From: Echinicola jeungdonensis
GTDB lineage: Bacteria; Bacteroidota; Bacteroidia; Cytophagales; Cyclobacteriaceae
Assembly (NCBI RefSeq): GCF_030409905.1
Contig: NZ_JAUFQT010000002.1
Span: forward strand, 930,001-994,000
DNA length: 64,000 bases
Direction: 5' to 3'
Shown: one piece after another, positions 8,814-18,982 of the stretch
How the letters are laid out: each line of letters starts with the position of its first letter
How positions within the stretch are numbered: the stretch's first letter is position 1
Notes under the pieces: model-generated
Database searches by the model: none
Told to the model about the DNA's origin: nothing
Seen by the model: the letters and a program-made list of their open reading frames with translations, nothing else
Program-made: the position numbers and the translations under genes

Positions 8814-9770
8814 TTACCAGATCAGTACCTCTTCAGGGTATTTTCTTTCATTGGTCCTGAACAAGTGGAAAATTGCCATAAATTCATGGGTATTTCCTGG
8901 TAAATGAAAACTTCGGTTGGTGGGGAATTCATAAACATAGCCCAACCTTACATTTTTCAGCAAAAAACCAGCCTGAATGTTACTGGCATAATCCACCCTG
9001 TGTCCAAGCCCCACATAGAGTTTGTCCTTCATCAATGCTTTCAAATTAAACTCTATATTGTCGGGTAAATCTTTTTGCTTCCTAAAAAAGAAATTTCCAA
9101 TAACAGAAAGATCATTACTTAAAGCTTCCCGGTAACCTGCCTGGACAATATAGTTGATGGGCCTGCCTTCCAAGAATTCGTCACCTTTGGAAATATTCCC
9201 TCCATTGACCTGATGCATGGCATATGACAGGTAATATTTTTCATGGGATAGTGCAAGACCTAAATTAAAGTCCAGTATCTGCATATCTGAAAACCCATTC
9301 ATATACTGCCCCAGCAAATCATCGTTTTGCTGCTCAACCGTCAAGGATGCTCCATCCAGCCTGACAGAAGTATAATTGATTCCTGCGCCCATCCTTAAAT
9401 TATGTTTTTCAGTCAAGCGAATTCTACTTGCATAACCCAAAATCAGGGAAGTTTCCCGAAAGGCACCATAATTATCAAACAGTAAATTGACACTGGCTGC
9501 ATTTTTCCCCATTAATGCTGGGTTTTCCCGGCCTTGCAATTCTGCAAAATCCAGTTCTGCACTAAAGAACATTGTTTTTGGGGCACCTTCGAATCCTCCC
9601 CATTGGTTTCTAACAAAGCCACGAACTGCACTTCCTTCATATCCTGTAAGGCCGGGATTAAAATAACTTTGAAAAAAATTGAATTGGCTAATATACTTTC
9701 TGGATTGGGCCAGGGTTTCCCCTGATCCAATCATTGAAATAATTATGAATATATATACTAATTTTTTCAT
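8814..9770 (-). CDS. PorP/SprF-family outer-membrane protein (T9SS)
   Basis: A 318-residue predicted outer-membrane beta-barrel of the PorP/SprF family. It has a signal peptide (residues 1-21, ending GETLAQ), then the family-typical SQFNFFQSYFNPGLTG segment and RNQWGGFEGAPKTMFFSAE, followed by alternating beta strands. Family members are needed for secretion or surface anchoring of T9SS proteins with type B C-terminal domains and are usually encoded right next to their cargo. That is the case here: the giant adhesin with a type B domain lies 54 nt upstream on the same strand. The pairing is established for other Bacteroidota; for this pair it is inferred from context. Confidence 0.9.
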   Translation of the reverse strand: MKKLVYIFIIISMIGSGETLAQSRKYISQFNFFQSYFNPGLTGYEGSAVRGFVRNQWGGFEGAPKTMFFSAELDFAELQGRENPALMGKNAASVNLLFDNYGAFRETSLILGYASRIRLTEKHNLRMGAGINYTSVRLDGASLTVEQQNDDLLGQYMNGFSDMQILDFNLGLALSHEKYYLSYAMHQVNGGNISKGDEFLEGRPINYIVQAGYREALSNDLSVIGNFFFRKQKDLPDNIEFNLKALMKDKLYVGLGHRVDYASNIQAGFLLKNVRLGYVYEFPTNRSFHLPGNTHEFMAIFHLFRTNERKYPEEVLIW

Positions 9771-9824
9771 CTTTTATAAATTCTTTACCGGTGATAAATT
9801 CAATTATGATTATCCAAATAGGGT

Positions 9825-12800
9825 TTATCTTGAAATAAGGTTTAACACCCCTCTTCTGATTTCCCCTGTCAATTGATTTTTTATAACCCAGAAATAAGCA
9901 CCGGGGGCTAGAAATTCCCCATTATAGGTACCATCCCATTTCACTTCCGGGTTATCGGTAAGGAAGACTCTTTTACCACTCTTTTCAAAAATCATAATGC
10001 GAATTCCTTCAAAGAATTTTAATTCAGGCACTCCCCAGGTATCATTTGCCCCATCACCGTTAGGACTAAAAGTGTTGGTAAGCTCAATTTCTTCCAAGCC
10101 TTCTCTTTCCCTGGTAATAGTATAGGTCTTAACCATAACATTACCATCTGCGTCAATTACCCTCACTTCAACGGTAAATTGGGTCCTTCCAGGAAGAGCT
10201 TCTTCACTGTTCCAGAAAAGGGTCCTACCATCAAGTATGAAATAATCATTATCCTCTACTCCAGGTACCAGTATTACCTCATGCTGGTTATCAGCAGGAT
10301 CTTCAATGGTAAAGGTACCAATTGATAAAGAATTGTTTTCTACACTTGCCTCAAAGGAATTGTTATCCAATAGAATGTTTTCAGGAAGGGGTTTTGGCAA
10401 TACCACTACATACATGGAAGGAACTGGTAAAGCTTCCCCAGAAATACTTCCTTGCAATTGCAGCCTACCCGTAATCCTGTAATCTCCACTGCTTCGGGTA
10501 TCAATTCCTGATTTTATCCATTCCACTTCAAGATTGATAAACTCATTGGCTTCCGTCCTTACCAAAACAGTTGCTGGAAGATCAACCTGCTCGAGTTCCA
10601 TTCCCCATTCTACTTCCACAAGGGCTGGTTCAATTACTTCTTCGATTTTTCTTGCCTGGATGGTCAAGTTAGCCCCAGTAAAATTAATCTTGTAATCGTT
10701 CCCAGCATCCAGGGTTCCTATCAAAATTGGATAACCCCCCACATCTTCACCGGATGCCCTCGCCAAAGCTCCGGACATTACTTCTTTTCCATCTCCGTTT
10801 TTAAACCCTGAGGCCTGATATGTCAATTCAGGATCTTCCTGTCCAAATATTTTGAGCTGGGTATCTGCGGTAACTGTCAATGTAGCCTTCCTAATCTCAA
10901 AGTTGCCATCCACATATTTGATGGTATAGTTACTTGAGGTATAACCGGTTGCGGTAATGATGTAATTACCAACATCTTCTCCAGCAGCCCTGCTGATATC
11001 CGGCATTCCACCCAAAGCGGCTTCATCATCACCATTTTCAAAGCCTGCATAGCTAACTGTCAGTGTCGGATCAGTTTCACCGTAAACCTTGGTTTTGTCA
11101 ACGGCAGTTACCGTCAAGGTAGCTTCCGTGACTTCAAAGGTGCCATCCACATAATTGATGGTATAGTTACCCGAGGTATAACCGATAGCGGTAATAGTGT
11201 AATTACCAACATCTTCTCCGGCAGCCCTGCTGATATCCAAGGTTCCACCCAAAGCAGTTTTATCATCACCATTTTCAAAGCCTGCATAGCTAACTGTCAG
11301 TGTCGGGTCAGCTTCACCGTAAACCTTGGTTTTGTCATCGGCAGTTACTGTCAAGGAAGCCTGGGTGACCTCAAAATTGCCATCCACATAATTGATGTTA
11401 TAGTTGCCTGAGGTATAACCGATAGCGGTAATAGTGTAATTACCAACATCTTCTCCGGCAGCCCTGCTGATATCCAGGGTTCCGCCCAATGCGGTTTTAT
11501 CATCACCATTTTCAAAGCCTGCATAGCTGACTGTCAATGTCGGATCAGCTTCACCGTAAACCTTGGTTTTGTCATCGGCAGTTACTGTCAAGGAAGCCTG
11601 GGTGACCTCAAAATTGCCATCCACATAATTGATGTTATAGTTGCCTGAGGTATAACCGATAGCGGTAATAGTGTAATTACCAACATCTTCTCCGGCAGCC
11701 CTGCTGATATCCAGGGTTCCGCCCAATGCGGTTTTATCATCACCATTTTCAAAGCCTGCATAGCTGACTGTCAATGTCGGATCAGCTTCACCGTAAACCT
11801 TGGTTTTGTCATCGGCAGTTACTGTCAAGGAAGCCTTTGTAATCTCAAAGGTTCCGTCCACATAATTGATATTATAATTGCCTGAGGTATAACCGATAGC
11901 GGTAATAGTGTAATTACCAACATCTTCTCCAGCTGACCTGCTGATATCCAGCATTCCACCCAAAGCGGTTTCATCATCACCATTGGTAAAACCTGCATAG
12001 CTGACTGTCAGTGTCGGATCAGTTTCACCGTAAACCTTGGTTTTGTCATCGGCAGTTACCGTCAAGGTAGCCTCCGTGACTTCAAAGGTACCATCCACAT
12101 AATTGATGGTATAATTACCCGAGGTGTAGCCGGAAACCCCAATGGTATAGCTGCCTACATCTTCTCCGGCAGCCCTGCTGATATCCAGGGTTCCGCCCAA
12201 TGCGGTTTCATCATCACCATTGGTAAAACCTGCATAGCTAACTGTCAGTGTCGGATCAGTTTCACCGTAAACCTTGGTTTTATCATCGGCAGTTACTGTC
12301 AAGGAAGCCTTTGTAATCTCAAAGGTTCCGTCCACATAATTGATGGTATAGTTACCCGAGGTGTAGCCGGAAGCCGTTATGGTATAGTTGCCTACATCTT
12401 CTCCGGCAGCCCTGCTGATATCCAGGGTTCCGCCCAATGCGGTTTCATCATCACCGTTGGTAAAACCTGCATAGCTAACTGTCAGTGTCGGATCAGTTTC
12501 ACCGTAAACCTTGGTTTTGTCATCGGCAGTTACCGTCAAGGTAGCCTCCGTGACTTCAAAGGTACCATCCACATAATTGATGGTATAGTTACCCGAGGTG
12601 TAGCCGGAAACCCCAATGGTATAGCTGCCTACATCTTCTCCGGCAGCCCTGCTGATATCCAGGGTTCTGCCCAATGCGGTTTCATCATCACCATTGGTAA
12701 AACCTGCATAGCTAACTGTCAGTGTCGGATCAATTTCTCCGTAAACCTTGGTTTTGTTATCGGCAGTTACCGTTAAGGTAGCCTTATCTACCGTCAAGTT

Positions 12801-15800
12801 TTGCGTAATATCCGTAGCGGCATTGGTTACACCATCTCCACTTTGTGCAGCTGTGATTTGTGTGCTACCTGCTTTTAGAATAGTTGCTTGATTACCACTT
12901 ATACTGACCACGGTTGGATCATCTGCAGTATAGGTCACTGTCAAACCTTGATCCGTTTGTGCAACACCTAATGTAAAAGAAGGATCCCCATAAGTTTTGG
13001 TTGGTATACTTGGGAAGGTGATGGTTTGATCAATTTTAACTGGACCTACCAGGGTACTTTCAACCGTTGTACCTGCATCTTTCCCGTCATTAGGAGTCAC
13101 TTCAAAACCGATGTATTTGCCTTGATCTGCAGATTGTAAAGTGTACTGTTGATTGGTTGCTCCAGAAATGGCAGTTTTCCCTGTTCCGGCATTATCATCG
13201 GAAAGATACCATTGATAGGTGGTTCCACTTTCGGTATCCCCATCTGGATCTGTAAAAGTATAGTTCCCCGTCAGCACCTCTCCAATGGTCAAAGCTCCAT
13301 TGATGGAAAGGCTACTTGCAGTTGGGGCATCATTCGTATCCTTAGTACTGGTATCCGTGCTTGTGGACCCTGTATTTCCGGCAGGATCAGTAAGGGTAAC
13401 TGAAAGAGTAATCGTGCCATCTCCCAAACCGCTTAAATCCAAGCCTGTGATTTGATCTGTGGCTGTACTTATTGTCCCTGATCCGGTAACATTCGTACCA
13501 CCTCCAGAACTAACCAAGTTATAATCATAAGTTGCTCCAACCTCTGCAGAAGTAAAAGTAAAGCTTGCAACATTCTGATTGGGTTCATCAATCGGATCCT
13601 GGTCAAAGCTTACTGAGTAACCTGCTGGAGCTGCGGTATCTTTGGTTTCCGTATCCGTAGCAGCAGTTCCCGCATTACCATTTGCATCGGTAAGCGTTAC
13701 CGAAAGCGTGATGGTGCCATCTGCCAATCCACTTAAATCCAAGCCTGTGATATTATCAGTTGCTGTGCTTATTGTTCCTGAACCGGTAACATTCGTTCCA
13801 CCACCAGAACTTGATAAGGTATAATTATAAGTCGAGCCTACTTCTGCTGAAGCAAAAGTAAAGTTTGTATTGTTTTGATTGTTGTTATTGATCGGGCTTT
13901 GATCGAATGTTGCTGAATAACCAGATGGAACTGTTGCATCCTTGGTTTTGGTATCGCTAGCTGCAGTTCCGGTATTACCATTTGCATCAGTAAGGGTAAC
14001 AGAAAGTGTAACCGTGCCATCTCCCAAGCCACTCAAATCCAAGCCTGTGATATTATCTGTAGCTGAGGATATAGTTCCTGATCCGGTAACATTGGTGCTA
14101 CCTCCTGTGCTGGATATCGTATAGTTAAAATCTGTTCCTACCTCAGCACCCACAAAGGTAAAACTCACTGATGATTCATTACCCGCATTGATCGGGTTTT
14201 GGTCTATGGTCACTGAATAACCGGATGGTACTGCAGAATCTTTGGTTTCCGTATCCGTAACAGCAGTTCCCGTATTACCATTTGCATCGGTAAGCGTAAC
14301 AGAAAGCGTAACCGCACCATCCCCTAAGCCACTTACATCCAAACCTGTGATTTGATCTGTGGCTGTACTTATTGTCCCTGATCCGGTAACATTTGTACCA
14401 CCTCCTGAGCTGGATAATGTGTAACTATAATCCGCACCAACTTCGGCAGATGCAAAAGTAAAGCTGACACTTGATTCATTACCTGCATTAATTGGGCTCT
14501 GGTCTATGGTAACTGAATAGCCCGACGGTGCTGCTGTATCTTTGGTTTCCGTGTCCGTAGTTGCAGTTCCGGTATTTCCGTTTACATCTGTAAGGGTTAC
14601 AGAAAGCGTAATGGTGCCATCTGCCAGGCCACTTACATCCAAGCCACTAACTTGCTCTGTGGAAGAACCAATGGTTCCTGAACCGGTTACATTGGTACCC
14701 CCTCCCGAACTGGAAAGGGTATAATTATAAGTCGATCCTACTTCTGCCGAGCCAAAAGTAAAGCTAACTGCAGACTCATTCCCTGCATTGATCGGGTTTT
14801 GGTCTATGGTAACTGAATAGCCAGATGGTGCTGCAGTATCTTTGGTTTCCGTGTCCGTAGCTGCAGTTCCGGTATTTCCGTTTACATCAGTAAGGGTTAC
14901 AGAAAGTGTAATGGTGCCATCTGCAAGGCCACTTACATCCAAACCTGTGATATTATCGGTAGTGGTGGTTATTGTTCCTGATCCGGTGACATTGGACCCT
15001 CCTCCTGAACTGGAAAGGGCATAACTATAATCAGCGCCCACCTCTGCGGAAGCAAAGGTAAAACTCACTGCTGATTCATTACCCGCATTGATCGGGCTTT
15101 GGTCTATGGTAACTGAATAGCCCGACGGTGCTGCTGTATCTTTGGTTTCCGTGTCCGTAGCTGCAGTTCCGGTATTTCCGTTTACATCTGTAAGGGTTAC
15201 AGAAAGCGTAATGGTGCCATCTGCCAGGCCACTTACATCCAAGCCACTAACCTGCTCTGTGGAAGAACCAATGGTTCCTGAACCGGTTACATTGGTACCC
15301 CCTCCCGAACTGGAAAGGGTATAACTATAATCAGCACCCACCTCAGCAGAAGCAAAGGTAAAACTCACTGCTGACTCATTACCTGCATTGATCGGGTTTT
15401 GGTCTATGGTAACTGAATAGCCCGATGGTGCTGCAGTATCTTTGGTTTCCGTGTCCGTAGCTACAGTTCCGGTATTTCCGTTTACATCAGTAAGGGTTAC
15501 AGAAAGTGTAATGGTGCCATCTTCCAAGCCACTTACATCCAAGCCTGTGATATTATCGGTAGCGGTGGTTATTGTTCCCGATCCGGTGACATTGGATCCC
15601 CCTCCTGAACTGGAAAGGGTATAACTATAATCAGCACCCACCTCTGCGGAAACAAAGGTAAAGCTAACCGCAGACTCATTCCCTGCATTAACCGGACTTT
15701 GGTCTAATACTACCGAATAACCAGTTGGAGCTTCCGTATCTTTGGTTTCCGTATCGGTAGCAGCAGTTCCCGTATTACCATTTGTATCGGTGAGAGTTAC

Positions 15801-18800
15801 AGAAAGCGTAATCGTTCCATCCACTAAACCACTTACATCCAAACCATTAACTTGTTCTGTAGCAGATCCAATAGTTCCCGAACCGGTAACATTCGTTCCT
15901 CCTCCTGAACTAGATAGGGTATAATTGTAAGAAGCGCCCACCTCTGCGGAAGCAAAGGTGAAACTTACTGCAGGCTCATTTCCACCATTGATTGGACTTT
16001 GATCGAATGTCACCGAATAACCTGATGGGGCGGTGGTATCCTTGGTTTCAGTATCTGTGGCTGCAGTTCCGGTATTTCTCGCTGCATCAGTTAGGGTCAC
16101 GGAAAGGGTAACAGTCCCTTCTCCCAAGCCACTTAAATCCAAACCTGTGATATTATCGGTAGCGGTGGATATTGTTCCTGATCCGGTAACATCCGTTCCT
16201 CCTCCAGAGCTGGATAGTGTGTAATTATAATCGGCTCCAACCTCTGCTGAGGCAAATGTGAAACTGGTTGCCGTTTCATTTCCTGTATTAATCGGGCTTT
16301 GATCTAGGCTTACTGCATACCCTAAAGGCGCTGTTGTATCCTTAGATTCAGTATCCGTAGCTGCACTTCCTGTGTTTCCTGCACCATCCGTAAGCGTTAC
16401 AGAAAGAGTAAGGGTGCCATCTCCCAAACCACTTACATCCAAACCAGTAATTTGATCCGTAGCTGTGATTAAAGTTCCTGACCCCGTTACATTTGTTCCA
16501 CCTCCTGAACTCGAAATGGTATAATCATAATCAGTTCCTACCTCTGCTGAGGCAAAAGTAAAGCTAACTGCAGACTCATTTCCTGAATTGATCGGGTTTT
16601 GGTCTATGGTTACCGAATAGCCTGTTGGCGCAGCAGTATCCTTGGTTTCTGTATCCGTGGCCGTACTTCCAGTGTTTCCTGCATCATCAGTTAAAGTCAC
16701 CGAAAGGGAAAGCGTTCCGTCATTTAATCCGCTTAGGTTCAAACCAGTGATTTGATCCGTGGAAGACACTACCGTTCCGGATCCAGTAACATTGGTCCCA
16801 CCTCCTGAACTAGAGATGCTATAATCATAACCAGCCCCTACTTCGGCTGCTCCAAAAGTGAAGCTAATTGCGGATTCATTGCTAGCATTGATTCCGCTTT
16901 GGTCAAAAGTAGCAATGTACCCTGAAGGAGCTGTAGCATCTTTGGTTTTGGTATCTGTTGCAGCAGTACCCGTGTTTCCAAAACTATCTTTTAAGGTTAC
17001 TGATAAGGTAATGGTTCCATCTGGAAGCCCACTTAAATCAATATTTGAAATTTGATCGGTGGTAGTGCTTATGGTTCCATTCCCCGTTACATCCGTGCCA
17101 CCACCTGAACTGGAGAAGGTATAATCATAATCAGTACCTACCTCTGCACCAGAAAAAGTAAAACTGGCATCCGATTCATTAAAAGCATTAATTGAACTTT
17201 GGTCTATTGATACCGAATACCCGGAAGGTGGTGCCGCATCTTCATCATTAATGGTTAAAGTGACTTGCTGCGTTCCGTCTTCAACAGCATTGGTTGGGGT
17301 ATCCATATCAATGATCACCGTTTCATCCCCCTCTTCGATACCATCAAAAATAGAAGTGACTCGAATGCTATCCATCGGTTCTCCAGGGGATATGGTAATA
17401 GAACTTCCAGTAATTGAATAATCAGTTCCCCCTCCTGTTGCTGTACCAGAAAAAGTTAAAGGAATGGTTACGGTCACACCTGCAATATTATCTATTTTAC
17501 CTCTAATGTATGCCTGGCCTCCACTTTCATCAGTAATCGGGTTATAAACATTCAGCAATTCCAATGAAGCATTTGGCTGGGGATCATCATCTATAATTGT
17601 ATAGGTCTCTTGCTGTGTCCCACTTTCTGTACCATTACTAACTGATGAAATATCAATGACAACAGTTTCATTTCCCTCATAGATGGCATCACTAATATTG
17701 CTAAGGTTAATTGTTCCGCTAGTACTCCCAGCTGGAACCGTAATAGATGTTCCGCTTAAATTATAATCCACCGAATTGGTCGCCGTACCGCCAAAACTCA
17801 AATTCACTGTGGTATTGGCTCCATAGGAATTGGAAAGCGTGGCTGTTACCACATTATTAGAAGTTAAGCTTTCCGATTTGGAACTTGGGCTAAGACTTAA
17901 GGTTACTGTGGGAACGGCGGAGACATTCAGGGTAGCTGTGTAATTTCCGGTACTAGTATCCGTCCCATCATTTACCTCAAACTGGAATGAAGTATTGGTG
18001 CTTCCATTTTGGATATACTGTAAATTTCCTGCATCCAGATCCGCTTTGCTTACCTGGTCACTGGTGCTTACCTCTTCTCCACCATCATAAACATCATCAT
18101 TATCCGCATCCACATATAAGGTTCCTGATCCCGGCACAGATTCTATTAACAAATGATCCAAAACGTCTCCATCACCATCGGAATACCCAAAATCTGAAGT
18201 GGAAAAAGTATAGGTTAGGTTTTCATACGGGCCATTGGAGGCGGTAAAGCTTGAGGCGGTTGGTGCGGAATTTGAAGCAACAATTTCCCCGGAAAATTCA
18301 TCAATATTAACTAAAAAAAAATCTGAGGAAGAAATATGAACTTCATCTACAGTTACATTAAAAGTAAGGGATTTAATATCTCCATTAGATACCGTTTGAG
18401 GGGAACCTACTGAAGAACTAGAACGATATCCTTGGACTGTAATCACATCACCTCCGTAATTTGCTACATATATTCCAGTAAAATCAAATTCCGCTCCATC
18501 AGTCCTTTTTATTCTAAAAGTTTCAATTGCCCCTGTGGAACCATTTGAAAGCAAATCAAGAGATTTAGAATCTCCTACTCCAAAATTGTCCAGAACTTCA
18601 CCAATTCCACCATCTCCAGCACTTGTAAATTCATAATCAAAACTTACACTTGCCTCATTTGAAGAACTGCTAAAAGGGGTTTTTTTTCCAGTTGTTTCAT
18701 CTTCAAAATCTTCAGTAAATGTTTGCCCACTAACTTGAAACACCAATAACAATCCCATAATTATTGGGAAAAGCCCTTTCAATAATTTTTTTCCGTAAAT

Positions 18801-18815
18801 TTTTTCCATATTCAA
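9825..18815 (-). CDS. Giant repeat-built T9SS type B adhesin
   Basis: A 2996-residue secreted surface protein. Order: signal peptide (1-30); a globular region with DFEDE and NVDEFSGE (31-195); a cadherin-like segment (about 196-300); two Calx-beta-like domains (about 305-415 and 415-525); 13 copies of a 100-residue Ig-like repeat (about 526-1826); a linking domain around NGALTIGEVLTG and another around PTKTYGDPSF (about 1827-2010); eight near-identical 79-residue MBG-type repeats plus a divergent ninth (2013-2720); and a type B sorting domain (about 2905-2996) containing TNTFSPNGDG and WDGTYNGE. It was probably exported by T9SS with the downstream PorP/SprF protein. A role in adhesion or gliding is inferred. 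No catalytic domain was recognised. Confidence 0.92.
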   Translation of the reverse strand: MNMEKIYGKKLLKGLFPIIMGLLLVFQVSGQTFTEDFEDETTGKKTPFSSSSNEASVSFDYEFTSAGDGGIGEVLDNFGVGDSKSLDLLSNGSTGAIETFRIKRTDGAEFDFTGIYVANYGGDVITVQGYRSSSSVGSPQTVSNGDIKSLTFNVTVDEVHISSSDFFLVNIDEFSGEIVASNSAPTASSFTASNGPYENLTYTFSTSDFGYSDGDGDVLDHLLIESVPGSGTLYVDADNDDVYDGGEEVSTSDQVSKADLDAGNLQYIQNGSTNTSFQFEVNDGTDTSTGNYTATLNVSAVPTVTLSLSPSSKSESLTSNNVVTATLSNSYGANTTVNLSFGGTATNSVDYNLSGTSITVPAGSTSGTINLSNISDAIYEGNETVVIDISSVSNGTESGTQQETYTIIDDDPQPNASLELLNVYNPITDESGGQAYIRGKIDNIAGVTVTIPLTFSGTATGGGTDYSITGSSITISPGEPMDSIRVTSIFDGIEEGDETVIIDMDTPTNAVEDGTQQVTLTINDEDAAPPSGYSVSIDQSSINAFNESDASFTFSGAEVGTDYDYTFSSSGGGTDVTGNGTISTTTDQISNIDLSGLPDGTITLSVTLKDSFGNTGTAATDTKTKDATAPSGYIATFDQSGINASNESAISFTFGAAEVGAGYDYSISSSGGGTNVTGSGTVVSSTDQITGLNLSGLNDGTLSLSVTLTDDAGNTGSTATDTETKDTAAPTGYSVTIDQNPINSGNESAVSFTFASAEVGTDYDYTISSSGGGTNVTGSGTLITATDQITGLDVSGLGDGTLTLSVTLTDGAGNTGSAATDTESKDTTAPLGYAVSLDQSPINTGNETATSFTFASAEVGADYNYTLSSSGGGTDVTGSGTISTATDNITGLDLSGLGEGTVTLSVTLTDAARNTGTAATDTETKDTTAPSGYSVTFDQSPINGGNEPAVSFTFASAEVGASYNYTLSSSGGGTNVTGSGTIGSATEQVNGLDVSGLVDGTITLSVTLTDTNGNTGTAATDTETKDTEAPTGYSVVLDQSPVNAGNESAVSFTFVSAEVGADYSYTLSSSGGGSNVTGSGTITTATDNITGLDVSGLEDGTITLSVTLTDVNGNTGTVATDTETKDTAAPSGYSVTIDQNPINAGNESAVSFTFASAEVGADYSYTLSSSGGGTNVTGSGTIGSSTEQVSGLDVSGLADGTITLSVTLTDVNGNTGTAATDTETKDTAAPSGYSVTIDQSPINAGNESAVSFTFASAEVGADYSYALSSSGGGSNVTGSGTITTTTDNITGLDVSGLADGTITLSVTLTDVNGNTGTAATDTETKDTAAPSGYSVTIDQNPINAGNESAVSFTFGSAEVGSTYNYTLSSSGGGTNVTGSGTIGSSTEQVSGLDVSGLADGTITLSVTLTDVNGNTGTATTDTETKDTAAPSGYSVTIDQSPINAGNESSVSFTFASAEVGADYSYTLSSSGGGTNVTGSGTISTATDQITGLDVSGLGDGAVTLSVTLTDANGNTGTAVTDTETKDSAVPSGYSVTIDQNPINAGNESSVSFTFVGAEVGTDFNYTISSTGGSTNVTGSGTISSATDNITGLDLSGLGDGTVTLSVTLTDANGNTGTAASDTKTKDATVPSGYSATFDQSPINNNNQNNTNFTFASAEVGSTYNYTLSSSGGGTNVTGSGTISTATDNITGLDLSGLADGTITLSVTLTDANGNAGTAATDTETKDTAAPAGYSVSFDQDPIDEPNQNVASFTFTSAEVGATYDYNLVSSGGGTNVTGSGTISTATDQITGLDLSGLGDGTITLSVTLTDPAGNTGSTSTDTSTKDTNDAPTASSLSINGALTIGEVLTGNYTFTDPDGDTESGTTYQWYLSDDNAGTGKTAISGATNQQYTLQSADQGKYIGFEVTPNDGKDAGTTVESTLVGPVKIDQTITFPSIPTKTYGDPSFTLGVAQTDQGLTVTYTADDPTVVSISGNQATILKAGSTQITAAQSGDGVTNAATDITQNLTVDKATLTVTADNKTKVYGEIDPTLTVSYAGFTNGDDETALGRTLDISRAAGEDVGSYTIGVSGYTSGNYTINYVDGTFEVTEATLTVTADDKTKVYGETDPTLTVSYAGFTNGDDETALGGTLDISRAAGEDVGNYTITASGYTSGNYTINYVDGTFEITKASLTVTADDKTKVYGETDPTLTVSYAGFTNGDDETALGGTLDISRAAGEDVGSYTIGVSGYTSGNYTINYVDGTFEVTEATLTVTADDKTKVYGETDPTLTVSYAGFTNGDDETALGGMLDISRSAGEDVGNYTITAIGYTSGNYNINYVDGTFEITKASLTVTADDKTKVYGEADPTLTVSYAGFENGDDKTALGGTLDISRAAGEDVGNYTITAIGYTSGNYNINYVDGNFEVTQASLTVTADDKTKVYGEADPTLTVSYAGFENGDDKTALGGTLDISRAAGEDVGNYTITAIGYTSGNYNINYVDGNFEVTQASLTVTADDKTKVYGEADPTLTVSYAGFENGDDKTALGGTLDISRAAGEDVGNYTITAIGYTSGNYTINYVDGTFEVTEATLTVTAVDKTKVYGETDPTLTVSYAGFENGDDEAALGGMPDISRAAGEDVGNYIITATGYTSSNYTIKYVDGNFEIRKATLTVTADTQLKIFGQEDPELTYQASGFKNGDGKEVMSGALARASGEDVGGYPILIGTLDAGNDYKINFTGANLTIQARKIEEVIEPALVEVEWGMELEQVDLPATVLVRTEANEFINLEVEWIKSGIDTRSSGDYRITGRLQLQGSISGEALPVPSMYVVVLPKPLPENILLDNNSFEASVENNSLSIGTFTIEDPADNQHEVILVPGVEDNDYFILDGRTLFWNSEEALPGRTQFTVEVRVIDADGNVMVKTYTITREREGLEEIELTNTFSPNGDGANDTWGVPELKFFEGIRIMIFEKSGKRVFLTDNPEVKWDGTYNGEFLAPGAYFWVIKNQLTGEIRRGVLNLISR
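10650..12779 (-). repeat. Tandem 237-bp repeats encoding MBG-type domains (9 units)
   Basis: Eight highly similar 79-codon units and one divergent ninth, inside the adhesin gene. Each unit begins T/SLTVTADDKTKVYGE and ends NYVDGTFEVT/K. Units 5 and 6 look identical at DNA level over the full 237 bp (for example 11341-11577 against 11578-11814), which points to recent duplication. Unit 9 (about 10650-10883) has diverged to LTVTADTQLKIFGQEDPEL and likely caps the array. Confidence 0.95.
13335..17240 (-). repeat. Tandem 300-bp repeats encoding Ig-like domains (13 units)
   Basis: Thirteen 100-codon units with exact 300-bp spacing, read on the minus strand. The consensus unit contains GYSVTIDQSPINAGNES, FTFASAEVGADY, SSSGGGTNVTGSGTI and TLSVTLTDVNGNTGTA, with the linker TDTETKDTAAPS between units. 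Central copies (units 6-10) are nearly identical; outer copies (1-4 and 12-13) are more diverged, the usual picture of an array that expands and homogenises in its middle. Confidence 0.95.
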
Positions 18816-18982
18816 TTATTTCCAAACTGTAAAAACTGCCCTATAACCCAAAGTCCAATCCATGGAGAAATCCCAATTTTTGTATCAGTGCCATGAAATA
18901 ATTTTAGATTTTTATAGGGATAAGGCGGAGTCATTTTGAATTCCCCTGCCCTATCCTTTTAATACAATAAGTTTAAAATAAA

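Noticed and set aside
13642..16224. A series of 60-codon plus-strand frames spaced by 300 bp
   Set aside because: They are antisense shadows of the repeat units in the adhesin gene; the spacing is that of the repeats, and no start signals are present.
10650..17240. Regular spaced repeats that could look like a CRISPR array
   Set aside because: The repeats are 237 and 300 bp, contiguous, and in frame inside one long coding sequence; there are no short repeats with unique spacers.
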